Below are positions 56,551 to 64,000 of a stretch of 64,000 bases of DNA, piece after piece. Positions within the stretch are counted from its first letter, which is position 1, and every line of letters starts with the position of its first letter. Origin of the DNA: Thermolongibacillus altinsuensis (GTDB lineage: Bacteria; Bacillota; Bacilli; Bacillales; Anoxybacillaceae). Both the position numbers and the translations under genes were made by a program. The stretch spans positions 155,301 through 219,300 of the forward strand of contig NZ_SLUL01000005.1 of the NCBI RefSeq assembly GCF_004341205.1, given 5' to 3'. Under the pieces are notes generated by a model. It made no database searches. It worked only from the letters and a program-made list of their open reading frames with translations, and was not told where the DNA came from.

Positions 56551-57792
56551 TTGAAGATCATTGTTCAAAAATTTGGAGGAACCTCTGTTCGAGATGAACA
56601 TGGACGGAATCTGGCACGAAAACATATCGAGAAAGCTTTAAATGATGGGTATAAAGTGGTTGTGGTTGTTTCCGCGATGGGGCGAAAAGGAGATCCGTAT
56701 GCGACCGATACGTTGCTTAGCCTCGTCGACGGAAGCAACGCATGCATTACAAAGCGTGAACAAGATATGTTAATGGCTTGCGGCGAAATTATTTCAAGCG
56801 TTGTATTTACGAATATGCTAAACAAACACGGAATCAAGGCAACGGCTTTAACAGGAGCCCAAGCGGGGTTCCGGACGAATGACGATCATACGAATGCCAA
56901 AATTATCGAAATGCGTTGTGAACGACTATTAAACGAGTTAAAAGAGCACGATGTTGTTGTCGTTGCTGGATTTCAAGGCGCCGCAAAAAATGGCGATGTG
57001 ACAACCATTGGACGCGGTGGAAGCGATACATCTGCCGCTGCGTTAGGTGCTGCATTAAATGCGGAATGGATTGACATTTTTACCGATGTTGAAGGGGTCA
57101 TGACAGCGGATCCGCGTATCGTGAAAAACGCTCGTCCGCTTGATGTTGTCACTTATACGGAAATTTGCAACATGGCTTATCAAGGAGCAAAAGTCATTCA
57201 TCCGCGTGCGGTTGAAATTGCGATGCAGGCAAAGGTGCCGATTCGTATTCGTTCCACTTACTCCGATTCTCCAGGAACGCTTGTTACATCATTAGGGAAA
57301 AAGGGAAGCGACATAAAAGAACGGCTCGTGACAGGAATTGCCCATGTTGCAAACATTACGCAAATTAAAGTGTTTGCAAAAGAGGGACGCTATGATTTGC
57401 AAGCGGAAGTATTTAAAGCGATGGCAAATGAAGGAATTAGTGTAGATTTTATTAATATTTCGCCAAATGGAGTCGTTTATACGGTTTCGAGCGATTTAGC
57501 GGATCGGGCGATTCAAGCTTTGAAAAAACTTGGATATGATCCTGTCGTCACGCGGGGATGTGCAAAAGTATCGACCGTTGGCGCAGGAATTGCCGGCGTA
57601 CCAGGAGTTACAGCGAAAATTGTGACAGCATTGTCAGAGAAAGGAATTCAAATTTTGCAATCAGCCGATAGCCATACAACGATTTGGGTGCTGGTCAAAG
57701 AAGAGGACTTAGAAAAAGCTGTAAATGCGTTACATGATGCATTTCATCTATCTGAAGAACCACTCAAAACTGAACAATATGATTTTAGTTAG
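56551..57792 (+). CDS. dapG: Aspartokinase I (DAP-sensitive type)
   Basis: About 413 residues from TTG 56551 (MKIIVQKFGGTSV), preceded by CGAGGTG; GTG 56542 lies inside that site. Catalytic domain with KFGGTSV, VVVVSAMGRKGDPYATDTLL and IGRGGSDTSAAALGAALNAE, and two ACT domains at the C-terminus (GISVDFINISPNGVVYTV; VTAKIVTALSEKGIQILQSA). It phosphorylates aspartate. B. subtilis DapG is inhibited by meso-diaminopimelate and serves peptidoglycan and spore DPA synthesis. Confidence 0.96.
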   Translation: MKIIVQKFGGTSVRDEHGRNLARKHIEKALNDGYKVVVVVSAMGRKGDPYATDTLLSLVDGSNACITKREQDMLMACGEIISSVVFTNMLNKHGIKATALTGAQAGFRTNDDHTNAKIIEMRCERLLNELKEHDVVVVAGFQGAAKNGDVTTIGRGGSDTSAAALGAALNAEWIDIFTDVEGVMTADPRIVKNARPLDVVTYTEICNMAYQGAKVIHPRAVEIAMQAKVPIRIRSTYSDSPGTLVTSLGKKGSDIKERLVTGIAHVANITQIKVFAKEGRYDLQAEVFKAMANEGISVDFINISPNGVVYTVSSDLADRAIQALKKLGYDPVVTRGCAKVSTVGAGIAGVPGVTAKIVTALSEKGIQILQSADSHTTIWVLVKEEDLEKAVNALHDAFHLSEEPLKTEQYDFS

Positions 57793-57804
57793 GAGTGAAA
57801 GCAA

Positions 57805-58677
57805 GTGGTTAATTTCGGGAAAATTGTTACAGCGATGGTAACTCCTTTTGATCATAAAGGAAATATCGATTTTGCTAAAACAACACAATTGGTAAACTAT
57901 TTAATTGAAAACGGAACGGATTCTCTTGTTGTAGCCGGAACAACGGGAGAATCGCCAACGTTGACAACGGAAGAGAAAGTAGCTTTATTTCGCCATGTTG
58001 TGAAAGTAGTCGATGGAAGAGTTCCCGTTATTGCTGGAACGGGCAGCAATAATACCCGCGCTTCGATTGAATTAACGAAAAAAGCCGAAGAAATTGGCGT
58101 TGACGGCGTGATGATTGTTGCTCCTTACTATAACAAGCCAAATCAAGAAGGAATTTATCAACATTACAAGGCGATCGCAGAAAGCACAACGCTTCCAATC
58201 ATGGTTTATAACATTCCAGGAAGAGCGGTTGTAAACATTTCTGTAGAGACAATCGTCCGTTTGTCTGAAATTCCGAACATCGTTGCGGTGAAAGATGCAA
58301 GTGGAAACTTGGATGCCATGACGGAAATCATTGCAAAGACGCGCGAAGATTTTCTGCTTTATAGCGGAGATGACGGATTGACCTTGCCGGTGCTTGCGAT
58401 TGGCGGCAGCGGAGTCGTGTCTGTCGCTTCGCATGTGATCGGTAATGAGATGAAGGAAATGATTGCTGCTTTTGAGAGCGGAGATCATCAAACAGCGGCA
58501 AAGCTCCATCAAAAACTATTGCCGATTATGAAAGGACTGTTTGCAGCGCCAAGTCCAGTTCCTGTCAAAACAGCTCTTCAAATAAAGGGATTGGATGTCG
58601 GATCGGTTCGCTTGCCGCTCGTTCCGCTTACAGAGCAGGAGCGAGTTCAATTAATGAACTTGTTAAATACACTATGA
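57805..58677 (+). CDS. dapA: 4-hydroxy-tetrahydrodipicolinate synthase
   Basis: A 290-residue DapA condensing pyruvate with aspartate semialdehyde. Motifs: IVTAMVTPFDHKGNIDFAKT, VVAGTTGESPTLTTEEKVAL, PYYNKPNQEGIYQHY, the YNIPGR Tyr and the Schiff-base Lys in IVAVKDASGN. Its product feeds both lysine/DAP synthesis and DpaAB. GTG 57805 follows AGGAGTGAAAGC. A terminator follows at once. Confidence 0.97.
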   Translation: MVNFGKIVTAMVTPFDHKGNIDFAKTTQLVNYLIENGTDSLVVAGTTGESPTLTTEEKVALFRHVVKVVDGRVPVIAGTGSNNTRASIELTKKAEEIGVDGVMIVAPYYNKPNQEGIYQHYKAIAESTTLPIMVYNIPGRAVVNISVETIVRLSEIPNIVAVKDASGNLDAMTEIIAKTREDFLLYSGDDGLTLPVLAIGGSGVVSVASHVIGNEMKEMIAAFESGDHQTAAKLHQKLLPIMKGLFAAPSPVPVKTALQIKGLDVGSVRLPLVPLTEQERVQLMNLLNTL

Positions 58678-58678
58678 G

Positions 58679-58706
58679 GAAAGGGGAATCTCCCCTTTCT
58701 TTTTTT
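58679..58706 (+). terminator. Intrinsic terminator after dapA
   Basis: GAAAGGGGA (58679-58687) pairs with TCCCCTTTC (58691-58699) around a 3-base loop; seven Ts follow. Confidence 0.92.
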
Positions 58707-58707
58707 C

Positions 58708-58737
58708 TTGTGTTCCAATTCTTGCATCAGTTATAAT
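58708..58737 (+). promoter_or_regulatory. Candidate promoter of rnjB
   Basis: TTGTGT (58708-58713), 18-base spacer, perfect TATAAT (58732-58737). It lies directly after the dapA terminator and 56 bases before the rnjB start. Confidence 0.6.
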
Positions 58738-58792
58738 GAACTTAAGTGACTTTGAGCGGGTGAGTTTGTTATTGGTTTTAGGAGGAAATTTT

Positions 58793-60454
58793 ATGAAGCA
58801 AGCAGAAAAAGTGAGAGTATTTGCACTCGGTGGTGTCGGAGAAGTCGGAAAAAACATGTATGTTGTTGAAGTGGATGAGCAAATATTTGTCATTGATGCC
58901 GGATTGATGTTTCCTGAAGATGAGATGCTCGGAATTGATATAGTCATTCCTGATATTTCCTATTTGGTAGAAAATGAAGCACGGATTCAAGGGATTTTTT
59001 TGACGCACGGACATGAAGATCATATTGGTGCGATCGCTTACGTGTTAAGAAAAATTACAGCTCCTGTATATGCGACAAAATTGACGCTTGCCCTTGTTGA
59101 AGAAAAATTGAAAGAGCACGGTGTCACTACAAAAGCGGAACGGGTGGAAGTACGATCTGATACACAACTTTCATTTAAAAAAGCAAAGATCTCATTTTTC
59201 CAGACCAATCACAGCATTCCGGATTCGATCGGAATTAGCATTGAAACTTCACAAGGGGCAATCGTCTACACTGGCGATTTTAAATTTGATCAAACACCTG
59301 TTGGAATGGCTCGTGTTGACTTTGGAAAAATGGCTCAAATCGGTGAAAAAGGCGTTTTGTGTTTACTATCCGATAGTACAAATGCGGAGAAGCCGGGGTA
59401 TACAGGATCGGAAGCGGTCGTTGGCCAAGAGATCTCTGATGTGATTTATAATGCACCTGGACGTGTCATTGTAGCATGTTTTGCTTCAAATATTACGCGC
59501 ATTCAACAAGTATTAAATGCGGCGAAGGATCATAAGCGTAAAGTGGCCATCGTTAGCCGGAATATGCATAAAATTATTGATATTGCTGCTCGATTGGGTT
59601 ATTTGCATATCGATGAAAAAATGATGGTTCCGGTGTATGAAGTGGATCGCTATCCAGACCGCGACCTTGTCATTTTAACGACAGGAAATCAAGGCGAACC
59701 GATGGCAGCGCTGGCGCGAATGGCTAAACAAACTCATAAGTACGTCAACATTAAAGAAGGAGATACTGTCATCGTCGCATCGTCGCCGATGCCTGGTCAT
59801 GAACTATTTGTTTCGAAAACAATCGATGCCCTATATCGAGCAGGTGCTAATGTTGTATATGGCCAAAGAAAAGTTCATGTATCTGGACACGGCTATCAAG
59901 AAGAGTTAAAACTGATGTTAAATTTAATGAGGCCAAAGTATTTCATTCCTGTTCATGGCGAATATCGCATGCAAAAAGCTCATGCGAAGTTAGCGCAAGC
60001 CGTCGGCATTAGCGAAGATCGCATCTTTTTAATCGATAAAGGAGATGTGATTGAATTTCGAGGCGGTCATGCTCGCCATGGCGGGAAAGTTCCATATGGA
60101 AATATTTTAATTGACGGTTTAGGGATCGGAGATGTCGGCAACATTGTATTGCGTGACCGTCGTCTCCTTTCTCAAGATGGAATTATGATCGTTGTCGTGA
60201 CATTAAGCAAAGAAGAAAAAAGAATCATTGCCGGTCCAGAAATTATTTCGCGCGGTTTCGTCTATGTCCGTGAGTCAGAAATTTTATTAGAAGAATCTGT
60301 AAAAATCGTTAAAGATATTGTAACGAAATGTATGCAAGATTACGTCATTGAATGGTCTTCATTGAAAACGAATATTCGTGATGCATTAAATCAATACTTA
60401 TTTGAAAAAACGAAACGAAAACCAATGATTTTACCAATTATTATGGAAATTTAA
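58793..60454 (+). CDS. rnjB: Ribonuclease J2
   Basis: About 553 residues from ATG 58793, preceded by TTAGGAGGAAATTT; the ORF open further upstream covers the promoter. Metallo-beta-lactamase/beta-CASP nuclease: N-terminal VRVFALGGVGEVGKNMYVVE, metal motif LTHGHEDHIGAI near residue 70, VYTGDFKFDQTPVG, the beta-CASP region (VIVACFASNITRIQQVLNAA) and PVHGEYRMQKAHAKLAQAVG. This position in the genome is that of B. subtilis rnjB; RNase J1 lies elsewhere. It forms part of the mRNA decay machinery. Confidence 0.94.
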   Translation: MKQAEKVRVFALGGVGEVGKNMYVVEVDEQIFVIDAGLMFPEDEMLGIDIVIPDISYLVENEARIQGIFLTHGHEDHIGAIAYVLRKITAPVYATKLTLALVEEKLKEHGVTTKAERVEVRSDTQLSFKKAKISFFQTNHSIPDSIGISIETSQGAIVYTGDFKFDQTPVGMARVDFGKMAQIGEKGVLCLLSDSTNAEKPGYTGSEAVVGQEISDVIYNAPGRVIVACFASNITRIQQVLNAAKDHKRKVAIVSRNMHKIIDIAARLGYLHIDEKMMVPVYEVDRYPDRDLVILTTGNQGEPMAALARMAKQTHKYVNIKEGDTVIVASSPMPGHELFVSKTIDALYRAGANVVYGQRKVHVSGHGYQEELKLMLNLMRPKYFIPVHGEYRMQKAHAKLAQAVGISEDRIFLIDKGDVIEFRGGHARHGGKVPYGNILIDGLGIGDVGNIVLRDRRLLSQDGIMIVVVTLSKEEKRIIAGPEIISRGFVYVRESEILLEESVKIVKDIVTKCMQDYVIEWSSLKTNIRDALNQYLFEKTKRKPMILPIIMEI

Positions 60455-60474
60455 CATAAGAAGCTCAAAGTCAG

Positions 60475-60517
60475 AAAAACGCCTGCTGAAATGAATGTTT
60501 CAGCAGGCGTTTTTTTT
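60475..60517 (+). terminator. Strong intrinsic terminator after rnjB
   Basis: ACGCCTGCTGAAA (60479-60491) pairs perfectly with TTTCAGCAGGCGT (60498-60510) around a 6-base loop, with an upstream A-run and a downstream T-run to 60517. Confidence 0.95.
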
Positions 60518-60547
60518 GTATGAACAGCAAACAAATAAACCATACTA
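60518..60547 (+). promoter_or_regulatory. Candidate sigma-G promoter of tepA-ylzJ
   Basis: GTATG (60518-60522), 18-base spacer, CATACTA (60541-60547). As I recall it, the forespore sigma-G pattern is gyATr - 18 - CATnmTA, which these bases fit closely. It follows the rnjB terminator directly and lies 32 bases before tepA. Confidence 0.45.
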
Positions 60548-60578
60548 ACGATACAACGTGTGAGAAAGGAGTTTTTGA

Positions 60579-61298
60579 ATGGATGCACAACGATCTACCT
60601 CCAATGAAGAAACTACCGAAACAACGACAGAAAATATTGAGCAGTTAGGACAAACGAACATCCCGCAACTATCGCAAGATTCAACGATTCATTGTTTAAC
60701 GATTGTTGGTCAAATCGAAGGGCATATTCAACTGCCGCCGCAAAATAAAACGACAAAATATGAACATGTGATTCCACAAATTGTCGCTATTGAACAAAAT
60801 CCAAACATTGAAGGATTACTCGTTGTTTTGAATACAGTGGGCGGAGATGTAGAAGCAGGGTTAGCGATTGCGGAAATGCTTGCCTCCTTGTCAAAGCCAA
60901 CCGTCTCAATCGTTTTAGGAGGAGGGCATTCCATCGGCGTTCCGATTGCAGTTTCATGCGATTATTCTTTTATTGCTGAAACAGCAACGATGACGATCCA
61001 TCCGATTCGTCTGACTGGGTTGGTCATTGGCGTGCCGCAAACCTTTGAATATTTGGATAAAATGCAGGAGAGAGTCGTTAATTTTGTTGTCAAACATTCA
61101 AAAATTAACGAAGAGAAATTTAAAGAATTAATGTTCTCTAAAGGAAATTTGACGCGTGATATTGGAACGAACGTCGTTGGCACGGATGCGGTCAAATACG
61201 GATTAATCGACGAAGTTGGCGGGTTGTCGCAAGCGATGAAAAAATTGCGAGAACTGATTGAATTTAGATCATCCACTAAAGGAAAGATGCTACAATGA
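60579..61298 (+). CDS. tepA: ClpP-fold protease-like protein TepA (YmfB)
   Basis: A 239-residue ClpP/crotonase-fold protein. A Thr/Glu-rich N-terminal stretch (about 1-32) precedes [20 protein letters not shown]. The nucleophile Ser lies in [20 protein letters not shown] and a His in [11 protein letters not shown]. The B. subtilis homologue was named translocation-enhancing protein and is associated with spore small acid-soluble protein turnover; I keep the function general. ATG 60579 follows GAAAGGAG. It overlaps ylzJ by 4 bases. Confidence 0.9.
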   Translation: MDAQRSTSNEETTETTTENIEQLGQTNIPQLSQDSTIHCLTIVGQIEGHIQLPPQNKTTKYEHVIPQIVAIEQNPNIEGLLVVLNTVGGDVEAGLAIAEMLASLSKPTVSIVLGGGHSIGVPIAVSCDYSFIAETATMTIHPIRLTGLVIGVPQTFEYLDKMQERVVNFVVKHSKINEEKFKELMFSKGNLTRDIGTNVVGTDAVKYGLIDEVGGLSQAMKKLRELIEFRSSTKGKMLQ

Positions 61299-61522
61299 TT
61301 TTACATACCATTGTTCCAGAATCATTAATTTTTCAATCTTCCGATGAAGAATATAAAAAACAACATGTCGTTCAATGCAATGGGGTTTCGTTGCTTGTGC
61401 AAAAAACGGAGACGAATGAATATGAAATTGTTCGCTTGTTGAGCAGCGACCCGCAGCATTTTTTACAAGCACAATATGCGCCAGGGAAAAAACTTCATTC
61501 TACTGTGCTAACGTTTTTATGA
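61295..61522 (+). CDS. ylzJ: YlzJ-like protein
   Basis: A 75-residue conserved spore-former protein ([51 protein letters not shown]). Its ATG overlaps the tepA stop, so it is co-translated. No membrane segment or known catalytic motif; function unknown. Confidence 0.85.
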   Translation: MILHTIVPESLIFQSSDEEYKKQHVVQCNGVSLLVQKTETNEYEIVRLLSSDPQHFLQAQYAPGKKLHSTVLTFL

Positions 61523-61526
61523 TTTA

Positions 61527-61535
61527 TGTTATAAT
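61527..61535 (+). promoter_or_regulatory. Extended -10 promoter before spoIIIE
   Basis: TGTTATAAT (61527-61535) is a perfect extended -10 element; no clear -35. Predicted start near 61542 is only a few bases before the 15-bp hairpin at 61546. Confidence 0.5.
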
Positions 61536-61545
61536 AAGGTTAGAA

Positions 61546-61578
61546 CGAAAAAGCAGCCAATCTTTGGCTGCTTTTTCG
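61546..61578. terminator. Perfect 15-bp hairpin between ylzJ and spoIIIE
   Basis: CGAAAAAGCAGCCAA (61546-61560) pairs with TTGGCTGCTTTTTCG (61564-61578) around a 3-base loop. Five Ts in the right arm can act as a U-tract, so it probably terminates tepA-ylzJ in the + direction and can also terminate in the - direction. For a transcript from the promoter at 61527 it would be the 5' end. Confidence 0.8.
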
Positions 61579-61610
61579 CCTTCCATTTTTTATGTTTTGG
61601 AGTGGACGAT

Positions 61611-63884
61611 ATGGCAAAACAAAAAAAGCGTCGAACAAAAAGGAACGAACAATGGAAAACGACGTTGCGCTTTGAATTGATTGGCTTAACCATTTTTGCT
61701 TTATCTGTGATCGCTATGGCCAATCTCGGTTTTGTTGGTCGCTCGTTCGTCTTTCTTGCCCGTTTTTTTATGGGAGAATGGTATATATTATTGTTCATTG
61801 GTTCAATGATTTTATCGCTCTATGTCATTTGGAAAAGAAAATGGCCATTTTTTTTTCATCGCGCCGTTGTCGGAGTATATTTGATTGTGATGGCGTTATT
61901 GCTTTTTAGTCACGAAACGTTGTTTCAGTTATTATCAAGACAAGGGAAATTTGCGCAACCGAGCATTATTCGAGCTACATGGGAGCTTTTCTGGATGGAA
62001 GTGCGCGGAGAAGCGACCGCTTTTTCGGATTTAGGCGGTGGAATGATCGGTGCCGTTTTATTTGCTGCAAGTTATTATTTATTTGATCAGCTTGGAACAA
62101 AGTGGATTGCTTCTTTATTGATGATCATCGGTATTGTATTGTTGACAGGAAAATCACTGCAAGAAACGCTCGGAAAATTAATCGGATGGTTGGTTTCTTT
62201 TATTCGATCACAATGGAGGGCATTCATTCAAGATACAAAATCATTGATTCATCGAAAAAAGCGGAAGAAGCCGAAAACAGATGTGGAGAAAGAGCAACCT
62301 GTTGAAGTCATGATGGATATGACAGAAGAAAGCGAAACATCTGTTCCAGACGATCCGCCGATTATTTCCAATTTTCATGATGCGTTGGTTGAGGAAGAAA
62401 CAAATGAGCAAGAACAACCTGATGAAACCATTTCGTTTTCTCAAGTGGAAAATGTCGATTATGTTCTTCCGCCATTAGACTTGCTTCACTCTCCTAAACC
62501 GGCTGATCAGTCAAAAGAAAAAGAAAGCATTTATGCGAATGCCCGTAAGCTTGAAAAAACGTTCCAAAGCTTTGGCGTCAAAGCAAAAGTGACAAAAGTA
62601 CATATTGGACCAGCTGTCACAAGATATGAAGTGTATCCAGACGTCGGCGTGAAGGTGAGCAAAATTGTTAGTTTAAGCGATGATTTAGCTCTTGCCTTAG
62701 CCGCAAAAGATATTCGCATCGAGGCACCGATTCCAGGAAAATCGGCAATCGGCATCGAAGTTCCAAACGAAGAAATTGCGATGGTTTCATTGCGAGAAGT
62801 TCTTGAAGCGAAAGAAGCAGATAAGCCAGACGCCAAATTGCTAATCGGTTTGGGACGAGATATATCCGGACAAGCGGTGTTAGCAGAGCTCAATAAAATG
62901 CCTCATCTTTTAGTAGCAGGAGCAACAGGAAGCGGCAAAAGCGTTTGCATTAATGCCATTATTACAAGTTTGCTCATGCGCACAAAACCGCATGAGGTCA
63001 AAATGATGATGATTGACCCGAAGATGGTTGAGTTGAGTGTATATAATGGAATTCCTCATCTTTTGACACCGGTTGTTACCGATCCAAAAAAGGCTTCACA
63101 AGCATTGAAAAAAGTGGTTAGCGAAATGGAGCGGCGCTATGAGTTATTTTCTCATACGGGCACGAGAAATATTGAAGGGTACAATGAATATATTCAAAAG
63201 CACAATCAAACTGCGGAAACTCCGCAACCAACCCTTCCTTATATTGTTGTTATTGTCGATGAATTAGCGGACTTAATGATGGTTGCTTCATCAGATGTTG
63301 AAGATTCGATTACGCGACTTGCACAAATGGCGCGTGCAGCAGGAATTCATTTAATTATTGCGACCCAACGGCCATCTGTAGACGTCATTACAGGGGTTAT
63401 TAAAGCCAACATTCCTTCACGCATCGCGTTTAGCGTTTCATCTCAAACCGATTCACGCACCATTTTAGATATGGGCGGTGCAGAAAAGCTGTTAGGTCGT
63501 GGAGATATGCTCTTTTTCCCAGTAGGAGCAACAAAACCGATACGAGTACAAGGAGCGTTCGTTTCTGATCAAGAAGTTGAAGCGGTGGTTAATTTTGTCA
63601 TTTCGCAACAAAAAGCTCAATATCAAGAAGAAATGATGTTGAATGATACAAACGATGCAGTTGAAGCATTTGAAGATGAGCTTTACGATGAAGCGGTTAA
63701 GTTGGTCATCGAGATGCAAAGCGCATCTGTGTCCATGTTGCAACGCCGTTTTCGCATTGGTTACACACGAGCAGCACGCTTAATCGATGCAATGGAAGCA
63801 AGGGGCATTGTCGGACCGTACGAAGGAAGCAAACCGCGTGCTGTGCTCGTATCCTCTCCGAAAGACCATGCCCAAACATCATAA
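61611..63884 (+). CDS. spoIIIE: DNA translocase SpoIIIE (FtsK family)
   Basis: About 757 residues from ATG 61611, preceded by TTGGAGTGG; GTG 61602 overlaps that site. Four transmembrane segments lie in the first 185 residues, then a Lys/Glu-rich linker (about 215-300), the alpha/beta motor domain with Walker [11 protein letters not shown] near residue 436 and Walker [16 protein letters not shown], and a C-terminal gamma winged-helix domain ([20 protein letters not shown]). It pumps the chromosome into the forespore. Near-identical motif order to B. subtilis SpoIIIE favours that name over a second FtsK-type translocase. Confidence 0.95.
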   Translation: MAKQKKRRTKRNEQWKTTLRFELIGLTIFALSVIAMANLGFVGRSFVFLARFFMGEWYILLFIGSMILSLYVIWKRKWPFFFHRAVVGVYLIVMALLLFSHETLFQLLSRQGKFAQPSIIRATWELFWMEVRGEATAFSDLGGGMIGAVLFAASYYLFDQLGTKWIASLLMIIGIVLLTGKSLQETLGKLIGWLVSFIRSQWRAFIQDTKSLIHRKKRKKPKTDVEKEQPVEVMMDMTEESETSVPDDPPIISNFHDALVEEETNEQEQPDETISFSQVENVDYVLPPLDLLHSPKPADQSKEKESIYANARKLEKTFQSFGVKAKVTKVHIGPAVTRYEVYPDVGVKVSKIVSLSDDLALALAAKDIRIEAPIPGKSAIGIEVPNEEIAMVSLREVLEAKEADKPDAKLLIGLGRDISGQAVLAELNKMPHLLVAGATGSGKSVCINAIITSLLMRTKPHEVKMMMIDPKMVELSVYNGIPHLLTPVVTDPKKASQALKKVVSEMERRYELFSHTGTRNIEGYNEYIQKHNQTAETPQPTLPYIVVIVDELADLMMVASSDVEDSITRLAQMARAAGIHLIIATQRPSVDVITGVIKANIPSRIAFSVSSQTDSRTILDMGGAEKLLGRGDMLFFPVGATKPIRVQGAFVSDQEVEAVVNFVISQQKAQYQEEMMLNDTNDAVEAFEDELYDEAVKLVIEMQSASVSMLQRRFRIGYTRAARLIDAMEARGIVGPYEGSKPRAVLVSSPKDHAQTS

Positions 63885-63911
63885 AAGAGGCTGTTTTAAG
63901 CCTCTTTTTTT
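63885..63911 (+). terminator. Intrinsic terminator after spoIIIE
   Basis: AAGAGGCT (63885-63892) pairs with AGCCTCTT (63899-63906) around a 6-base loop, followed by a run of Ts. Confidence 0.9.
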
Positions 63912-64000
63912 CTGTGAAAATCAATTAACCATGGCTGAAGCGGTATACCCCACAATCAAATTGGATACCCTATTAATGACCAAAAAAAGGCAATAGGAAA
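63912..64000 (+). other. Unassigned window end
   Basis: No supported gene. A 21-codon frame from ATG 63932 to a TAG near 63997 (MAEAVYPTIKLDTLLMTKKRQ, given here only as ending LLMTKKRQ) has no ribosome-binding site. GGTATACCCC and GGATACCC are related short segments within it. Nothing else is recognisable; the context continues beyond the window. Confidence 0.3.

Noticed and set aside
58072..58512. 146-codon - strand open frame opposite dapA
   Set aside because: Complement of conserved DapA codons, with no homology signal or ribosome-binding site.

Overview
This window is a chromosomal segment of a spore-forming, flagellated Bacillaceae bacterium. Gene order matches the Bacillus subtilis fla/che-to-spoIIIE region almost gene for gene. 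The moderately AT-rich composition and the protein sequences suggest a thermophilic relative such as Anoxybacillus or a close neighbour; this is judged by eye and was not computed. Every gene I support is on the + strand. I see no rRNA, tRNA, CRISPR array, prophage or intact insertion sequence, and no gene-free stretch longer than 300 bases.

Region 1 (1-27753) is most of the fla/che operon. It opens inside flgB and runs through rod, MS-ring, C-ring, export-gate, hook and chemotaxis genes to sigD and swrB: flgB(partial)-flgC-fliE-fliF-fliG-fliH-fliI-fliJ-motE-like-fliK-flgD-(small flagellar-operon protein)-flgE-flbD/swrD-fliL-fliM-fliY-cheY-fliZ-fliP-fliQ-fliR-flhB-flhA-flhF-flhG-cheB-cheA-cheW-cheC-cheD-(TM protein)-sigD-(86-aa protein)-swrB. 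Most genes overlap or lie a few bases apart. Initiation is often at TTG or GTG, and several nominal ORF starts had to be moved downstream to a Shine-Dalgarno-supported codon.

Region 2 (27754-52194) holds translation, lipid/isoprenoid, replication and RNA-metabolism housekeeping genes: rpsB-tsf-pyrH-frr, uppS-cdsA-dxr-rasP-proS, polC, rimP-nusA-rnpM-ylxQ-infB-ylxP-rbfA-truB-ribF, rpsO, pnp and ylxY. These are divided by intrinsic terminators and vegetative-type promoters, with structured leaders before rpsB, tsf, rimP/nusA and rpsO.

Region 3 (52187-64000) joins protein turnover, lysine/dipicolinate synthesis and sporulation: mlpA, ymxH, dpaA-dpaB, asd-dapG-dapA, rnjB, tepA-ylzJ and spoIIIE. 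Asd, DapG and DapA make dihydrodipicolinate, which DpaAB oxidises to the spore-core dipicolinic acid. Promoter-like sites matching sigma-E (ymxH), sigma-K (dpaA) and sigma-G (tepA) recognition patterns fit those roles.

I did not find a convincing undescribed multi-gene system; the gene content is conserved. What deserves a second look is mostly RNA-level structure and small unknown proteins. The main cases are a hairpin lying between the Shine-Dalgarno and start codon of flbD, a possible two-state leader before fliF, a strong hairpin inside the FliZ signal-peptide codons, a repeat-like hairpin between proS and polC, a promoter abutting a hairpin before spoIIIE, and three uncharacterised small proteins in the flagellar operon.
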